DNA from: an uncultured Pseudomonadales bacterium
GTDB lineage: Bacteria; Pseudomonadota; Gammaproteobacteria; Pseudomonadales; Cellvibrionaceae
Length of the DNA stretch: 51,235 nucleotides
Assembly (NCBI GenBank): GCA_947494095.1
Contig: CANLTI010000038.1
Location: 1 to 51,235, forward strand
Direction: 5' to 3'
Both the position numbers and the translations under genes were made by a program. A model generated the notes under the pieces. It had not been told where the DNA came from. It made no database searches and was given only the letters and a program-made list of their open reading frames with translations. Shown here piece after piece: positions 1-9,711 of this stretch (position 1 is the stretch's first letter; the number at the start of each line of letters is the position of its first letter).

Positions 1-25
1 TGCAGGAGCATAATGTCGAGGAGAG
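1..25 (-). repeat. MITE-like repeat, fragment cut by window edge
   Basis: The first about 23 bases match, with one mismatch, the interior of the complete element at 46295-46530 read in reverse (shared core GCAGGAGCATAA then GTCGAGGAG). Similarity is lost after about position 25, so this is a truncated or diverged copy whose other part lies outside the window. Confidence 0.55.
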
Positions 26-80
26 GAAGCAGAAAACAAGTATTATTGGATAATGTATTTTTTCCTCGTCCCTTACAGCA

Positions 81-1478
81 CTACTGACGCCTTAACCGAT
101 TCAAACCATTCAAAGCCGCTACGCGGTAAGCTTCAGCCATGGTGGGGTAGTTAAAGGTGGTATTGGTAAAGTACTCTATGTTATTGGCTTTGCCTTCTTG
201 ATTCATAATAGCTTGGCCAATATGTACAATTTCGGCCGCTTCTGCGCCAAAGCAATGGATGCCTAAAATTTCTTGGGTATCCAAATGAAATAAGATTTTT
301 AGCATACCCACTTCATCGCCACTAATTTGCGCACGCGCGGTGTCCTTGAAAAAAGCGCGTCCCACTTCATAAGGCACTTTAGCTGCGGTAAGCTCGGCTT
401 CGGTTTTACCCACTGAGCTGATTTCGGGCAGGGTATAAATACCCGTTGGGGCATCGGTGACTCTACGCACATCACCACCAACAATCGAATCAACCACTGC
501 GCGGCCTTGATCATAAGAGGCACTTGCCAAACTAGGCCAGCCAATCACATCACCGGCAGCATAAATAGTGGGCTGGGCTGTACGATACTCACCATCGACG
601 TCTATCTGCCCACGGCCGTTGGCCTCAAGGCCGGCACTGCCGAGCATTAAGCTGTCTGTATTGCCCGTACGACCATTGCACCACAAAAAAGCATCCGCCT
701 TAATGCGCTTACCCGATTTTAAATGGACTGTAATCATTTCATCACTGGCATCTAAAAAATCGAAGTCCTCGCCATGGCGAACAAGCACACCTTTATTGCG
801 CAAGTGATAGCTGAGTGCATCAGTAATTTCGGTATCTAAAAACGACAACAAACTATCGCGGTTATTAATCAGATCAACTTTAACCCCTAAACCCGAAAAG
901 ATAGAGGCATACTCACAACCAATAACACCCGCACCATAAATCACTAACGTACGCGGTGTATGCTCCATCTCTAAGATGGTATCGCTGTCGTAAACACGTG
1001 AATGAGTAAAGTCTATATTCGCTGGGCGATATGGGCGAGAACCCGTAGCAATTAAAATGTTTTTAGCGGTAATGGTATCTGAAGGGCTATTTTCGTATTC
1101 TACAACGACCGAATTGGGCGTAACAAAATGCGCAAGACCTGAATGTACACTAATACGGTTACGCATAAAATACGCTTTGTGCATCGCCACTTTACGCGGA
1201 ATAATACTGGTCGCCGCCTGCAAAGCCGCCGGGTAAGTAATATTATTAAATGAATTGGTACACAACATTTCAGGCTGCTTACGAAAATTAATCACCTGCT
1301 TAACTACATGTCGCAAAGCCTTAGAGGGAATCGTTCCCTTATGGGTACAGTTGCCGCCTAGCTCGCTCTGCACATCAACCACACCCACACTTAAATCAGA
1401 TTTAGTTGCCGCCATTGCAGCGGCCTCGCCTGCCGGTCCAGCACCTATCACCAACAAGTCATAATCAAAATCAGCCAT
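81..1478 (-). CDS. sthA: Soluble pyridine nucleotide transhydrogenase
   Basis: This 465-residue FAD enzyme moves hydride between NADPH and NAD+ in the cytoplasm and helps balance the two pools. The N-terminal FAD motif GAGPAG (about 12-17) and a second Rossmann motif [10 protein letters not shown] (NAD(P) site) are both visible. At the disulfide site the sequence is [13 protein letters not shown]: Cys44 is kept but the second Cys of dihydrolipoamide dehydrogenases is Thr49. Loss of that Cys is characteristic of SthA and separates it from Lpd or glutathione reductase. The C-terminal dimerisation domain ends normally and the length is typical. It is a single gene separated from nqrM by a repeat element. 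In a cell with a Na+-NQR chain it would connect NADPH from isocitrate dehydrogenase (also in this window) to NADH. Confidence 0.95.
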   Translation of the reverse strand: MADFDYDLLVIGAGPAGEAAAMAATKSDLSVGVVDVQSELGGNCTHKGTIPSKALRHVVKQVINFRKQPEMLCTNSFNNITYPAALQAATSIIPRKVAMHKAYFMRNRISVHSGLAHFVTPNSVVVEYENSPSDTITAKNILIATGSRPYRPANIDFTHSRVYDSDTILEMEHTPRTLVIYGAGVIGCEYASIFSGLGVKVDLINNRDSLLSFLDTEITDALSYHLRNKGVLVRHGEDFDFLDASDEMITVHLKSGKRIKADAFLWCNGRTGNTDSLMLGSAGLEANGRGQIDVDGEYRTAQPTIYAAGDVIGWPSLASASYDQGRAVVDSIVGGDVRRVTDAPTGIYTLPEISSVGKTEAELTAAKVPYEVGRAFFKDTARAQISGDEVGMLKILFHLDTQEILGIHCFGAEAAEIVHIGQAIMNQEGKANNIEYFTNTTFNYPTMAEAYRVAALNGLNRLRRQ

Positions 1479-1539
1479 TTAGTTCTTCACTCCACATACT
1501 AGGGTTAACAACCTCTTTGGGCTGTTTAGTAAATTTTTA

Positions 1540-1727
1540 GTCACTTTTCAGAGGTACCGAAATTGGATACTAATGAATCATTGGCTGGGCCGCTCAAGCC
1601 ATCTGCGACTTTGTACTTTTGCAAAGCCTATCCCCACGCATCCATGCTGGGGCGGGCGCTTAAATGCCCAGAAAATAATCCATCAGCACCCTATCAGGTG
1701 ATGTTTTCAGCTGGGCTGAATAATTAC
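1540..1727 (+). repeat. MITE-like repeat, near-complete copy
   Basis: A 188-bp non-coding element. Its left end GTCACTTTTCAG and right end CTGAATAATTAC are slightly diverged forms of the terminal inverted repeats GTAACTATTCAG/CTGAATAGTTAC seen at 46295-46530. The interior shares the blocks CAGAGGTACCGAAATTGG, GAATCATTGGCTGGGCCGC and CCAGAAAATAATCCATCAGC with other copies. It lies between sthA and nqrM. No reading frame is present, so any movement would need a transposase from elsewhere. I see no clear target duplication. Confidence 0.75.
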
Positions 1728-1769
1728 AATCTTTAATGCTTGTTATATTTGCAGCTTTGCCACATTGGT

Positions 1770-2021
1770 TTAATCTTTTTTTGATGAGGCGTCGTAGGCT
1801 TGAGCCTTAACTGTAGGTGCGCTGGCGTCTTGCGCTACGCGCTCTTGCTCATCTTCACATTTTTTTGTGTCGCCGCCACAAATATCGCATGCGGTATCCA
1901 TATTTAACGCTGCCATTCCGCCACAAGAACCCTTAATAGGCTTACCACGAAAAATAACGCCTACGGCCATTGCCGCAATCATTAAAGCAATAAAGCAAAA
2001 TGCCAATACAAATGTAGCCAT
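1770..2021 (-). CDS. nqrM: Na+-NQR maturation protein NqrM
   Basis: A small 83-residue membrane-anchored protein needed for assembly of the Na+-translocating NADH:quinone reductase. In Vibrio NqrM is thought to deliver iron for the metal centre held by Cys residues of NqrD and NqrE. The sequence shows one N-terminal transmembrane helix (about 3-24) followed by conserved cysteines Cys33, Cys45, Cys48 and Cys55, with the DICGG motif typical of the family (formerly DUF539). It lies just downstream of apbE and the nqr operon on the same strand, the usual order. The polar C-terminal tail after Cys55 is variable in the family. Confidence 0.93.
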   Translation of the reverse strand: MATFVLAFCFIALMIAAMAVGVIFRGKPIKGSCGGMAALNMDTACDICGGDTKKCEDEQERVAQDASAPTVKAQAYDASSKKD

Positions 2022-2074
2022 AGTGATTACCTCTAAAAATTAGCGCCAAAAAATTTCGACGCTGTCTATAAAAA

Positions 2075-3124
2075 TCAATTTAAAAAGTAAGGTTCAAACA
2101 TTGTGCTATGGCGCGTGGTAAAACCTTCACCTGTGCGCTCGATAATATATACCGCAATGCCCTCTTCCTGCGCCAACGCCAGCGTGGCTTCGCCGCCCAT
2201 CACACTAAACGCCGTGGCTAATGCATCCGCTTTGGCGGCACTTTCGGCAATCACTGTCACAGAGGCTAAATTATGCGTAACAGGCTTACCCGAAACAGGA
2301 TCAATAGTATGAGAGAAGCGCACTCCGTCTTGCTCGAAATAATTGCGATAATCACCCGATGTTGCCACCCCAACTTCCGACACCTGAATAGGCTTAATAC
2401 TACCACCGGCAACAGGGCTTTCTACCCCAATGCGCCAAGCCGTGCCATTGGCATTATGACCATGGACACGCAGCTCGCCACCAATTTCTACCATAAAGTG
2501 GTGAAAGCCTTGCTGCCATAAAAAATCAGCGACTTCATCAACACCATAACCTTTAGCAATAGCCGAAAAATCAAGCGTGACAGGCTTTAGTTTTTTGATG
2601 GTCGTATCGGCAGTATTGATCGCTACAGCACGGTAATCTACCTGCTGTAGCGCCGCCTCAATTTGCGCCGAGCTCGGGGCAGCGTCTTTATGCCAGTCAG
2701 GGCCAAAGCCCCATAAATTAACCAACGGCATCACAGTCGCATCAAAGGCGCCAGCACTTAAATCACTCACTTCACGGCTTAATTTAAGTACCGCTAGAAA
2801 CCGAGGAGAGACCGTCAGCCACTGCTGGGCGGGGGCTGCATTGATCGTCATAATTTCAGAGTCTTTAATATACGTAGAAAGGCTCTGATTAAATTCTTTA
2901 AGCAAGGCATCAACGACCTGCTGTGTTTTTAGTGCAGCTTGCTGCTGCTCAGGGCTTACAATCACTTTAATATTGTAAGTGGTACCCATCGTACTACCGC
3001 TATAAGTCACGGTCTGCCATTGTGGCTTTTGATCGCAGGCGACCAATAAAAAAAGACTACCTAATAATGAAACCAGTAATAGTAATCTGGCTTTAACAAT
3101 AAGATACAACAAAATTCTAACCAC
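2075..3124 (-). CDS. apbE: FAD:protein FMN transferase ApbE (lipoprotein)
   Basis: ApbE transfers FMN from FAD onto a Thr in target flavoproteins; here the obvious substrates are NqrB and NqrC encoded just upstream. The 349-residue protein starts with a hydrophobic signal and a lipobox ending in Cys30 (LLVAC), so it should be anchored in the membrane facing the periplasm. Family features are GSTMGTTYNIKV near residue 43, the DATVMPLVNLWGFGP block, DFSAIAKGYGVD, and the C-terminal THTIDP/ASVTVIA segment with the metal-binding Asp/Thr region. It is separated from nqrF by a strong hairpin terminator, so it probably has its own promoter or relies on read-through. Confidence 0.93.
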   Translation of the reverse strand: MVRILLYLIVKARLLLLVSLLGSLFLLVACDQKPQWQTVTYSGSTMGTTYNIKVIVSPEQQQAALKTQQVVDALLKEFNQSLSTYIKDSEIMTINAAPAQQWLTVSPRFLAVLKLSREVSDLSAGAFDATVMPLVNLWGFGPDWHKDAAPSSAQIEAALQQVDYRAVAINTADTTIKKLKPVTLDFSAIAKGYGVDEVADFLWQQGFHHFMVEIGGELRVHGHNANGTAWRIGVESPVAGGSIKPIQVSEVGVATSGDYRNYFEQDGVRFSHTIDPVSGKPVTHNLASVTVIAESAAKADALATAFSVMGGEATLALAQEEGIAVYIIERTGEGFTTRHSTMFEPYFLN

Positions 3125-3173
3125 TAAGCAAGGTAAAACAACTCGTCATGAATAAAATGATGGGGGCATAATG

Positions 3174-3211
3174 AAAAACTGCAACTTAAAGATACTTAAG
3201 TTGCAGTTTTT
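3174..3211 (-). terminator. Rho-independent terminator of nqr operon
   Basis: Perfect 16-bp arms AAAAACTGCAACTTAA and TTAAGTTGCAGTTTTT around a 6-base loop, ending in a T run on either strand. It starts 12 bp after the nqrF stop and lies before apbE, so it should end the nqrABCDEF transcript. Confidence 0.85.
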
Positions 3212-3223
3212 AAATTGGCCTAA

Positions 3224-4447
3224 TTACCCACCAAAATCATCAAGCATGATATTTTCATCTTCTACGCCTAAGTTTTTCAGCATAGTAATTACCGATTGGT
3301 TCATGATCGGTGGACCGCACATATAGAACTCACAATCTTCTGGTGCTGGGTGGTCTTTCAGGTATTGTTCAAATAATACGTTATGAATAAAGCCCGTTAA
3401 ACCTTCCCAATTATCTTCAGGTTGTGGATCACTCATGGCGACATGCCATTCAAAATTTTCGTTCTCTGCGGCTAATTGATCATATTCGTCGTTATAGAAT
3501 AATTCACGCAATGAACGCGCACCATACCAAAACGAGATTTTACGCTTAGACTTTAGTCTGCGCAGCTGATCAAAAATATGTGAGCGCATTGGCGCCATAC
3601 CCGCACCACCACCAATAAATACCATTTCTGCATCGGTATCTTTGGCAAAAAACTCACCAAAGGGCCCGTAAACTGTAATGGTATCGCCTGGTTTTAAGCT
3701 AAACACATAAGAAGACATTTGACCTGGCGGCAAGCCCGTAGTGCGCGGCGGAGCCGTTGCAATACGAATATTAAACTTCACAACACCCTTTTCTTCGGGG
3801 TAGTTAGCCATTGAATAAGCACGGATCACAGGTTCAGTTACTTTAGATTCTAAATCGAAAAACTTAAAGTGCTCCCAGTCACCACGGTACTCTTCTTCAA
3901 TATCAAAGTCTTTAAAGTAAACGTGATGAGCCGGTGCTTCTAACTGCACATAACCGCCAGCACGAAAGTCAACGTTTTCGCCTTCAGGCAATTTTAACGT
4001 TAACTCTTTAATGAAGGTCGCCATATTCGGGTTAGACTCAACAGTACATTCCCATTGCTTAACACCAAATACATCGTCTTCAACTTCAATGTGCATGTTT
4101 TCTTTAACCGGCACTTGGCAACTTAAACGCCAGCCTTCTTTGGCTTCGCGCTTAGTAAAGTGAGAAGCTTCGGTGGGCAGCATATCGCCACCACCCGACT
4201 CAACAATACACTTACACTGTGCGCAACTACCACCACCGCCACACGCAGAAGGCAAAAATAAACCCGAGCCTGCAAGCGTTTGCAATAATTTGCCACCCGC
4301 TGCCGTAACGATTTCTTTTTCGCCGTTGACTAAAATGGTGACATCGCCGCTCTCAACGAGCTTAGCGCGAGCCGACAAAATAATGCCGACTAACACAAGC
4401 ACGATGAGGGTAAACATTCCCACACCTAAAATAATTTCAATATTCAT
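3224..4447 (-). CDS. nqrF: Na+-NQR subunit F (NADH dehydrogenase, FAD, 2Fe-2S)
   Basis: NqrF takes two electrons from NADH and feeds them to the Na+ pump. The 407-residue chain has one N-terminal membrane helix (about 5-26), then a plant-type ferredoxin domain with cluster ligands Cys69, Cys75, Cys78 and a fourth Cys in RLSCQVPV near residue 112. An FNR-type domain follows, with the FAD motif RAYSMAN, the NADH-binding [12 protein letters not shown], and the terminal CGPPIMN. It is the last gene of nqrABCDEF, 19 bp after nqrE. Length and all motifs are intact. Confidence 0.97.
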   Translation of the reverse strand: MNIEIILGVGMFTLIVLVLVGIILSARAKLVESGDVTILVNGEKEIVTAAGGKLLQTLAGSGLFLPSACGGGGSCAQCKCIVESGGGDMLPTEASHFTKREAKEGWRLSCQVPVKENMHIEVEDDVFGVKQWECTVESNPNMATFIKELTLKLPEGENVDFRAGGYVQLEAPAHHVYFKDFDIEEEYRGDWEHFKFFDLESKVTEPVIRAYSMANYPEEKGVVKFNIRIATAPPRTTGLPPGQMSSYVFSLKPGDTITVYGPFGEFFAKDTDAEMVFIGGGAGMAPMRSHIFDQLRRLKSKRKISFWYGARSLRELFYNDEYDQLAAENENFEWHVAMSDPQPEDNWEGLTGFIHNVLFEQYLKDHPAPEDCEFYMCGPPIMNQSVITMLKNLGVEDENIMLDDFGG

Positions 4448-4466
4448 TTAACTGTTACCCTCGCTG

Positions 4467-5075
4467 TTATAGATCGATGCCGCCGAACGACATAAAGCCC
4501 AAAGACATCAAACCCACAGTGATAAAGGTAATACCCAAGCCTTTAAGGCCATCGGGTACGTCACTGTATTTCATTTTTTCACGAATACCAGCAAGCGCCG
4601 TAATCGCTAACGCCCAACCGACACCCGAGCCGGCACCAAATACGGTACTTTCGACAAAATTGTAATCGCGCTCAACCATAAATAAAGCCGCACCCATAAT
4701 GGCGCAGTTTACGGTGATTAAAGGCAAAAACACACCGAGTGCGTTATACAAAGGTGGAAAGTACTTATCCAGTATCATTTCCATGATTTGTACGATAGCA
4801 GCAATAACACCGATGTATGATATTAAGCCTAAAAAGCTTAAATCCACATCGGGCAAGCCTGCCCAGGCCAGAGCGCCATCGGCTAACAAGTAGGTATAAA
4901 TAATATTGTTCACAGGTACAGTAATTGTTAAAACAACTACGACTGCAATACCTAAACCTAATGCGGCATCAACCTTTTTAGAGATAGCTAAAAAAGTACA
5001 CATCCCTAAGAAGAAGGCCAAAGCCATGTTCTCGATAAAAATCGAGCGGACAAATAAACTCAGTAGCTCTTCCAT
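4467..5075 (-). CDS. nqrE: Na+-NQR subunit E
   Basis: A 202-residue integral membrane subunit with six predicted helices that pairs with NqrD in an inverted topology. The family Cys that helps hold the intramembrane iron centre lies in the GMCTFLA segment near residue 26, with a second in the VNCAIMG segment. It belongs to the RnfA/NqrE family, and the nqr context excludes Rnf. The start codon overlaps the nqrD stop by one base (TAATG), indicating translational coupling. Confidence 0.96.
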   Translation of the reverse strand: MEELLSLFVRSIFIENMALAFFLGMCTFLAISKKVDAALGLGIAVVVVLTITVPVNNIIYTYLLADGALAWAGLPDVDLSFLGLISYIGVIAAIVQIMEMILDKYFPPLYNALGVFLPLITVNCAIMGAALFMVERDYNFVESTVFGAGSGVGWALAITALAGIREKMKYSDVPDGLKGLGITFITVGLMSLGFMSFGGIDL

Positions 5076-5737
5076 TACAGAACCTCCGCCGTCTTAGTAC
5101 TATTATGTGCAATCTTGAACTCATCGTGCTCAACTTGCGCAGGTTTAAAGGCACGGATGCCCCAAATAATTAAACCAATCAAGAAAAAGGCGCTTGGCGG
5201 TAATAACAATAGGCCGTTAGAAATATACCAGCCGCCTTCGGTGGCTAATGGCAAAATTTCAAAACCTAATAATTTACCTGAACCAAACAACTCACGAATC
5301 ACACCCAAGATAATCAAGAAGAAGCTATAGCCTAAACCATTACCAATACCATCTAAAAAGCTTGGGATTGGTGGGTTTTTCATGGCAAATGCTTCAGCAC
5401 GCCCCATTACAATACAGTTAGTAATAATAAGACCCACAAATACCGAAAGCTGCTTGCTTAAGTCATAAGCAACCGCTTTAAGCACTTGGTCAACCACAAT
5501 AACCAGTGAGGCAATAATGGTCATTTGCACAATAATACGAATACTACCCGGCGCATGATTACGAACCAACGAGACAAAAAAGTTAGAAAATGCCGTTACT
5601 GTGGTTAATGCTATACACATCACCAAAGTCACATTCAAACTACTTGTTACCGCTAAGGCAGAACAAATCCCAAGGATCTGCAAACCAATGGGGTTGTCAT
5701 CTAAAATAGGTTTAAACAGTAATTCTTTAGCTTTCAT
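5075..5737 (-). CDS. nqrD: Na+-NQR subunit D
   Basis: A 220-residue six-helix membrane subunit homologous to NqrE. The GICSALAVT segment (Cys near residue 25) and the [13 protein letters not shown] segment carry the conserved cysteines facing the NqrE pair. NqrD and NqrE form the central part of the pump through which electrons pass from NqrF to the FMN in NqrC. The stop codon overlaps the nqrE start, and the gene follows nqrC after two bases, fitting a single tightly coupled message. Confidence 0.96.
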   Translation of the reverse strand: MKAKELLFKPILDDNPIGLQILGICSALAVTSSLNVTLVMCIALTTVTAFSNFFVSLVRNHAPGSIRIIVQMTIIASLVIVVDQVLKAVAYDLSKQLSVFVGLIITNCIVMGRAEAFAMKNPPIPSFLDGIGNGLGYSFFLIILGVIRELFGSGKLLGFEILPLATEGGWYISNGLLLLPPSAFFLIGLIIWGIRAFKPAQVEHDEFKIAHNSTKTAEVL

Positions 5738-5739
5738 AA

Positions 5740-6513
5740 CTAAGCCTTACCTTTTTTCATGTTAGCGATAAATGGACCATAACCGTCTTCACCCAACCAA
5801 AATTGGATGAGGTTATGAACACCTTTTGTTGTCAAAGTCGCGCCTGATAAGCCATCGACTTTATACTCAGAGCCTTTAACCGAGGTATCAACCGAGCCCT
5901 TAATCACAGAAATAGCGATAGATCCATCGGGATTAAACAGCTTTTTACCTTCCCATAAAGCCTTCCAACGCGGGTTGTCCACTTCACCACCAAGCCCTGG
6001 GGTTTCTTTATGATCATAAAAGCCCAAACCTACAACCGTGTTCATGTCGCCCTCTACCGCCAAAAAGCCGTAGAGCGTGCCCCATAAGCCATAACCGCGA
6101 ACGGGTAAAACCACGACCTTTTTACCGCTATCGGTTTGTGCAATATACACTTTGGCGTAATCTTCAACGCGACGAACCTTAGCAATATCATCCGCTTTAG
6201 GTAACGCCTCTGAAGTGCTAGGCTCTTTGGCAGCTTTGGTTTGATCGTAGCCATCGGGTGATACAGCCGTTGAGAATTTGCCGGTTTCTAGGTCGACCAT
6301 TTTAACGACAATATTTTCAAACTGCTTTTCTACCGTGCTGGCAGGGTCTAACAACCCTGCCGCCGATAAAATATTGCGCTTAAAGTCGAGCTCTTTGTTA
6401 GCAATTTGGGCCGGCTTAAGTAAAACCGCCGCCGTTGATACAATTACCGAGCAGACCACACACAAAAGTGTGGCCACAGTAAGCGTTTTTGCAATGCTAT
6501 CTCTACTAGACAC
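5740..6513 (-). CDS. nqrC: Na+-NQR subunit C (covalent FMN)
   Basis: A 257-residue subunit with one N-terminal membrane anchor (about 11-32) and a periplasmic FMN-binding domain. The flavinylation motif DGLSGATLT places the covalent FMN on Thr226, the residue modified by ApbE. The [15 protein letters not shown] and [12 protein letters not shown] segments are family hallmarks. The start overlaps the end of nqrB by 8 bp, consistent with coupled translation. Confidence 0.96.
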   Translation of the reverse strand: MSSRDSIAKTLTVATLLCVVCSVIVSTAAVLLKPAQIANKELDFKRNILSAAGLLDPASTVEKQFENIVVKMVDLETGKFSTAVSPDGYDQTKAAKEPSTSEALPKADDIAKVRRVEDYAKVYIAQTDSGKKVVVLPVRGYGLWGTLYGFLAVEGDMNTVVGLGFYDHKETPGLGGEVDNPRWKALWEGKKLFNPDGSIAISVIKGSVDTSVKGSEYKVDGLSGATLTTKGVHNLIQFWLGEDGYGPFIANMKKGKA

Positions 6514-7705
6514 GCGCTAACCTCCGCTTGATATTTGACTGAACCACAAAGTGGTCAATAAGAGGGGCAAATAAGTTAGCAAACAAAATAGCTAACATCA
6601 TGCCTTCTGGGAATGCGGGGTTAACCACACGAATAAGTACCACCATAAAACCAATTAAGGCGCCATAAAGCCACTTACCCTTATTAGTCATCGACGCCGA
6701 CACAGGGTCGGTGGCCATAAAGATCATACCAAAGGCAAAACCACCAATGACCAAATGCCAATAAAACGGCAGGGCAAACATCGGGTTAGTGTCTGAGCCA
6801 ATCGCATTAAGCAGCAATGAGGTCACCGTCATACCCAAGAACACCCCAATAACAATACGTAATGAAGCAATACCTGTGGCCAGCAAAATAGCACCGCCAA
6901 TAAAGATAGCCAACGTCGAGGTTTCACCCATCGAGCCTTGAACCGTACCAAAAAACGCATCAAACCAAGTAATTTGCTGCGCTAAGGCATCAATACCTTG
7001 CGAAGAGGCAATAGATAAAGCGGTTGCACCGGTATAACCGTCAACAGCGGTCCACACGGCATCACCACTCATCGCACCTGGGTAGGCAAAAAACAAAAAC
7101 GCACGGCCAGTTAAGGCAGGGTTTAAAAAGTTTTTACCGGTACCGCCAAACACTTCTTTACCAATAACCACACCAAAGCTAATACCCAAGGCCGCTTGCC
7201 ATAAAGGAATGCTCGGGGGCAAAATCAAGGCAAAGAGAATTGAAGTCACAAAGAAACCTTCGTTCACTTCATGGCCGCGCTTCATGGCAAATAATACTTC
7301 CCAAAAGCCACCAACAATAAACACGGTTAAGTACACCGGCAAAAAGTACAGTGCGCCTAAGATCATGTTATCCCAAATACTGCCGGCATCGTGTGCCGTT
7401 AGCATAGCCGCTAAGGCACCGCGCCAACCCTCAACACCGGCCATACCCATTTCGGCAAGTACGGTATTGGCCTGCAAGCCCGTATTGTACATACCAAAAA
7501 ACATGGCCGGAAATGCACACAACCACACCGTAATCATCATACGTTTAAGGTCAATGCCATCGCGTACATGTGCTGTGGTTTTGGTGACATCACTAGGCTT
7601 ATAAAAAACAGTATCTACCGCTTCGTATAAGGCATACCAGCTTTCCCATTTACCGCCTTTATGAAAGTGCGGCTCCATGCCATCTAAAATTTTACGCAAA
7701 CTCAT
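6506..7705 (-). CDS. nqrB: Na+-NQR subunit B (covalent FMN, quinone/Na+ channel)
   Basis: A 399-residue polytopic membrane protein, the main Na+-translocating subunit, related to RnfD. The motif [10 protein letters not shown] matches the D-x-x-T-G-A-T consensus for ApbE-dependent flavinylation of its Thr. The N-terminal amphipathic stretch (residues about 1-55) and the family segments [32 protein letters not shown] and [16 protein letters not shown] are present. Three bases separate it from nqrA. No unusual change is seen. Confidence 0.97.
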   Translation of the reverse strand: MSLRKILDGMEPHFHKGGKWESWYALYEAVDTVFYKPSDVTKTTAHVRDGIDLKRMMITVWLCAFPAMFFGMYNTGLQANTVLAEMGMAGVEGWRGALAAMLTAHDAGSIWDNMILGALYFLPVYLTVFIVGGFWEVLFAMKRGHEVNEGFFVTSILFALILPPSIPLWQAALGISFGVVIGKEVFGGTGKNFLNPALTGRAFLFFAYPGAMSGDAVWTAVDGYTGATALSIASSQGIDALAQQITWFDAFFGTVQGSMGETSTLAIFIGGAILLATGIASLRIVIGVFLGMTVTSLLLNAIGSDTNPMFALPFYWHLVIGGFAFGMIFMATDPVSASMTNKGKWLYGALIGFMVVLIRVVNPAFPEGMMLAILFANLFAPLIDHFVVQSNIKRRLARV

Positions 7706-7708
7706 AGG

Positions 7709-9049
7709 TTAGCCCTCCACTTCAATACGGGTTAAGTTGTTACGAAGCAACGGACCGTACTCGTATTTACCGGGGCAAACAAAAGTACATAACGCCAAAT
7801 CTTCTTCGTCCAACTCTAAAGCACCTAAATGCTGCGCAACTTCGGTATCGCCAACAATAATGGCGCGCAACAATTGAGTGGGTAATATATCTAAAGGCAT
7901 CACCTTTTCATAAGCGCCGACAGGCACCATAGCTCGCTCACTACCGTTGGTACTGGTGGTAAAATTAAAGAGCTTATTGGTCAGCTTAGAGACATAGATA
8001 TTAAGTATCGAGAATTTATCAACGCCTGGGCGCAAATAGTGGATCATCTCACGCTCACGACCTTCTAAAAGCACGCTCACTTGCGTGTGATAACGGCCCA
8101 AAAAGCCCAATACACTCTTTGCGCTACGGCCACCAAAAACAGAACCACTGACAATACGGTTTTCACCGGCTTTTAATTGCCCAGCGGTAAGCTCTTCTAG
8201 GTTGGCACCTAAGCGAGTACGCACTAACTTGGGCTGATCGACTTGCGGGCCACCTAAAGCTACAACACGTTCAACGCTTAACTTACCCGTTGTAAACAAC
8301 TGACCCAAAGCTATGACATCTTGGTAGCCAATAGTCCAAACTGTTTTGTTAGCGCTAACAGGGTCGAGATAGTGAATGTGTGTACCTGCATTACCAGCAG
8401 GGTGAACACCACCAAAAGCTTCATATTGCAGATTAGCCGTTGTACCTTTAGGGATCTCAGCACCTTCAGCGTGGCATACAAAAACTTTGCCTTCGGTAAG
8501 CTTACTCAGCACTTCTAGGCCTTGTGTAAAGGCTTCAGGTTTTTCGGCCAACACCACAGCGGGGTCTGCCGCCAATGGATTGGTATCCATTGCCGTCACA
8601 AATACAGAAGCAGGTACACTATCAATAGCGGGTACTTTACTAAAGGGGCGCGTGCGCAAGGCAGTCCATAAACCCGACTGCACTAAAGTATCAACAACAG
8701 CCTCACGCGTGAGCGAAGCCAGCTGATCAGCACTGTACTGTGTAAAAGTTTCAGCATCGTCGCCTTCTATATCAATCACTATCGATTGAAATACTCGACG
8801 TTCGCCACGATTAATCGCGGCTACGGTGCCAGAAGCTGGTGAAGTGTAGATAACACCAGGCGTCTTTTTATCGGAAAAAAGCTCTTGTCCGAGTTTGACT
8901 TTATCGCCGACCTGTACAGCCATAGTGGGTTTCATACCGTGGTAATCAAACCCAATAACTGCAACAGAGCGTACGTTAAGGCCATCCTCAATGGACTGCT
9001 GTGGCTTGCCTACAATAGGTAAGTCCAGCCCTTGACGGATTTTTCTCAT
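7709..9049 (-). CDS. nqrA: Na+-NQR subunit A
   Basis: The first gene of the nqr operon encodes a 446-residue peripheral cytoplasmic subunit without membrane helices or cofactor. It opens with the typical [13 protein letters not shown] segment followed by the [20 protein letters not shown] region and the GEELFSDKK-like stretch (here [13 protein letters not shown]) of a biotinyl/lipoyl-type fold. [15 protein letters not shown] near the C-terminus is highly conserved. It covers NqrB on the cytoplasmic side. Upstream lies 660 bp of non-coding DNA where the operon promoter must be. Confidence 0.96.
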   Translation of the reverse strand: MRKIRQGLDLPIVGKPQQSIEDGLNVRSVAVIGFDYHGMKPTMAVQVGDKVKLGQELFSDKKTPGVIYTSPASGTVAAINRGERRVFQSIVIDIEGDDAETFTQYSADQLASLTREAVVDTLVQSGLWTALRTRPFSKVPAIDSVPASVFVTAMDTNPLAADPAVVLAEKPEAFTQGLEVLSKLTEGKVFVCHAEGAEIPKGTTANLQYEAFGGVHPAGNAGTHIHYLDPVSANKTVWTIGYQDVIALGQLFTTGKLSVERVVALGGPQVDQPKLVRTRLGANLEELTAGQLKAGENRIVSGSVFGGRSAKSVLGFLGRYHTQVSVLLEGREREMIHYLRPGVDKFSILNIYVSKLTNKLFNFTTSTNGSERAMVPVGAYEKVMPLDILPTQLLRAIIVGDTEVAQHLGALELDEEDLALCTFVCPGKYEYGPLLRNNLTRIEVEG

Positions 9050-9711
9050 ACGTCTTTGCCTAAGTTAAAGTTGAAAATAAAAATTTAAAACGGGTGAACA
9101 TTGCGACCCTGATATTGCGTATTGATGAGGCTAGCAACATCAAGGTCTAAATTTTTGGCTCAACGCAACGCATAACTGTGATTGCGTGCATCTCTTTTAA
9201 TCGGCGTATAAGCGTATTTACGTGCGTACATATTTTGCGTATTTAACGTACAGAGCATAGAGCATAATTACTCAATGTTGGGCAAAACAGCTACTCAAAT
9301 ACAAATAGGCTTTGACGCTTAACACTTAAAGCCTAGATGCCAACGCGCTATATGCTAGCTTCACAACTGACAACATGTTGCATTAAATGCCGATAAGGGG
9401 CCGCCTTAGCCCAAAAAAAGCGCGCTAATTATAGAGATTAGACAAGCAAAACTCCAGCGCTTATCGCGGCAAGTTACCGCCAGTCGCCCATACACGCTCG
9501 ACATGCCTAAGACCAAGGCCACCCAGTTTTGCAGAGCCGTCAATTTAGCGTGATAAAATAGATATACTTTTGTGATACTTTCGTGATGACCTGGTAACAT
9601 GTTAAACGCACACTCACGCTCGCAAATACCCGCCAGCACAACCAGATATCACCCAAAATAATCATTCTATTAAAAAGGCGCGGATGCACACACCAACCTC
9701 GGGAGCACATC
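9050..9711. other. Gene-free stretch between divergent nqrA and P460 lipoprotein gene
   Basis: About 660 bp with no credible gene. It should contain the leftward nqr promoter and the rightward promoter for the gene at 9712. Short recurrences of GCGTATTT and GCGTAT occur between 9110 and 9245. I could not fix a confident -35/-10 pair. The right end holds a good Shine-Dalgarno (CGGGAG) just before the 9712 ATG. Confidence 0.5.
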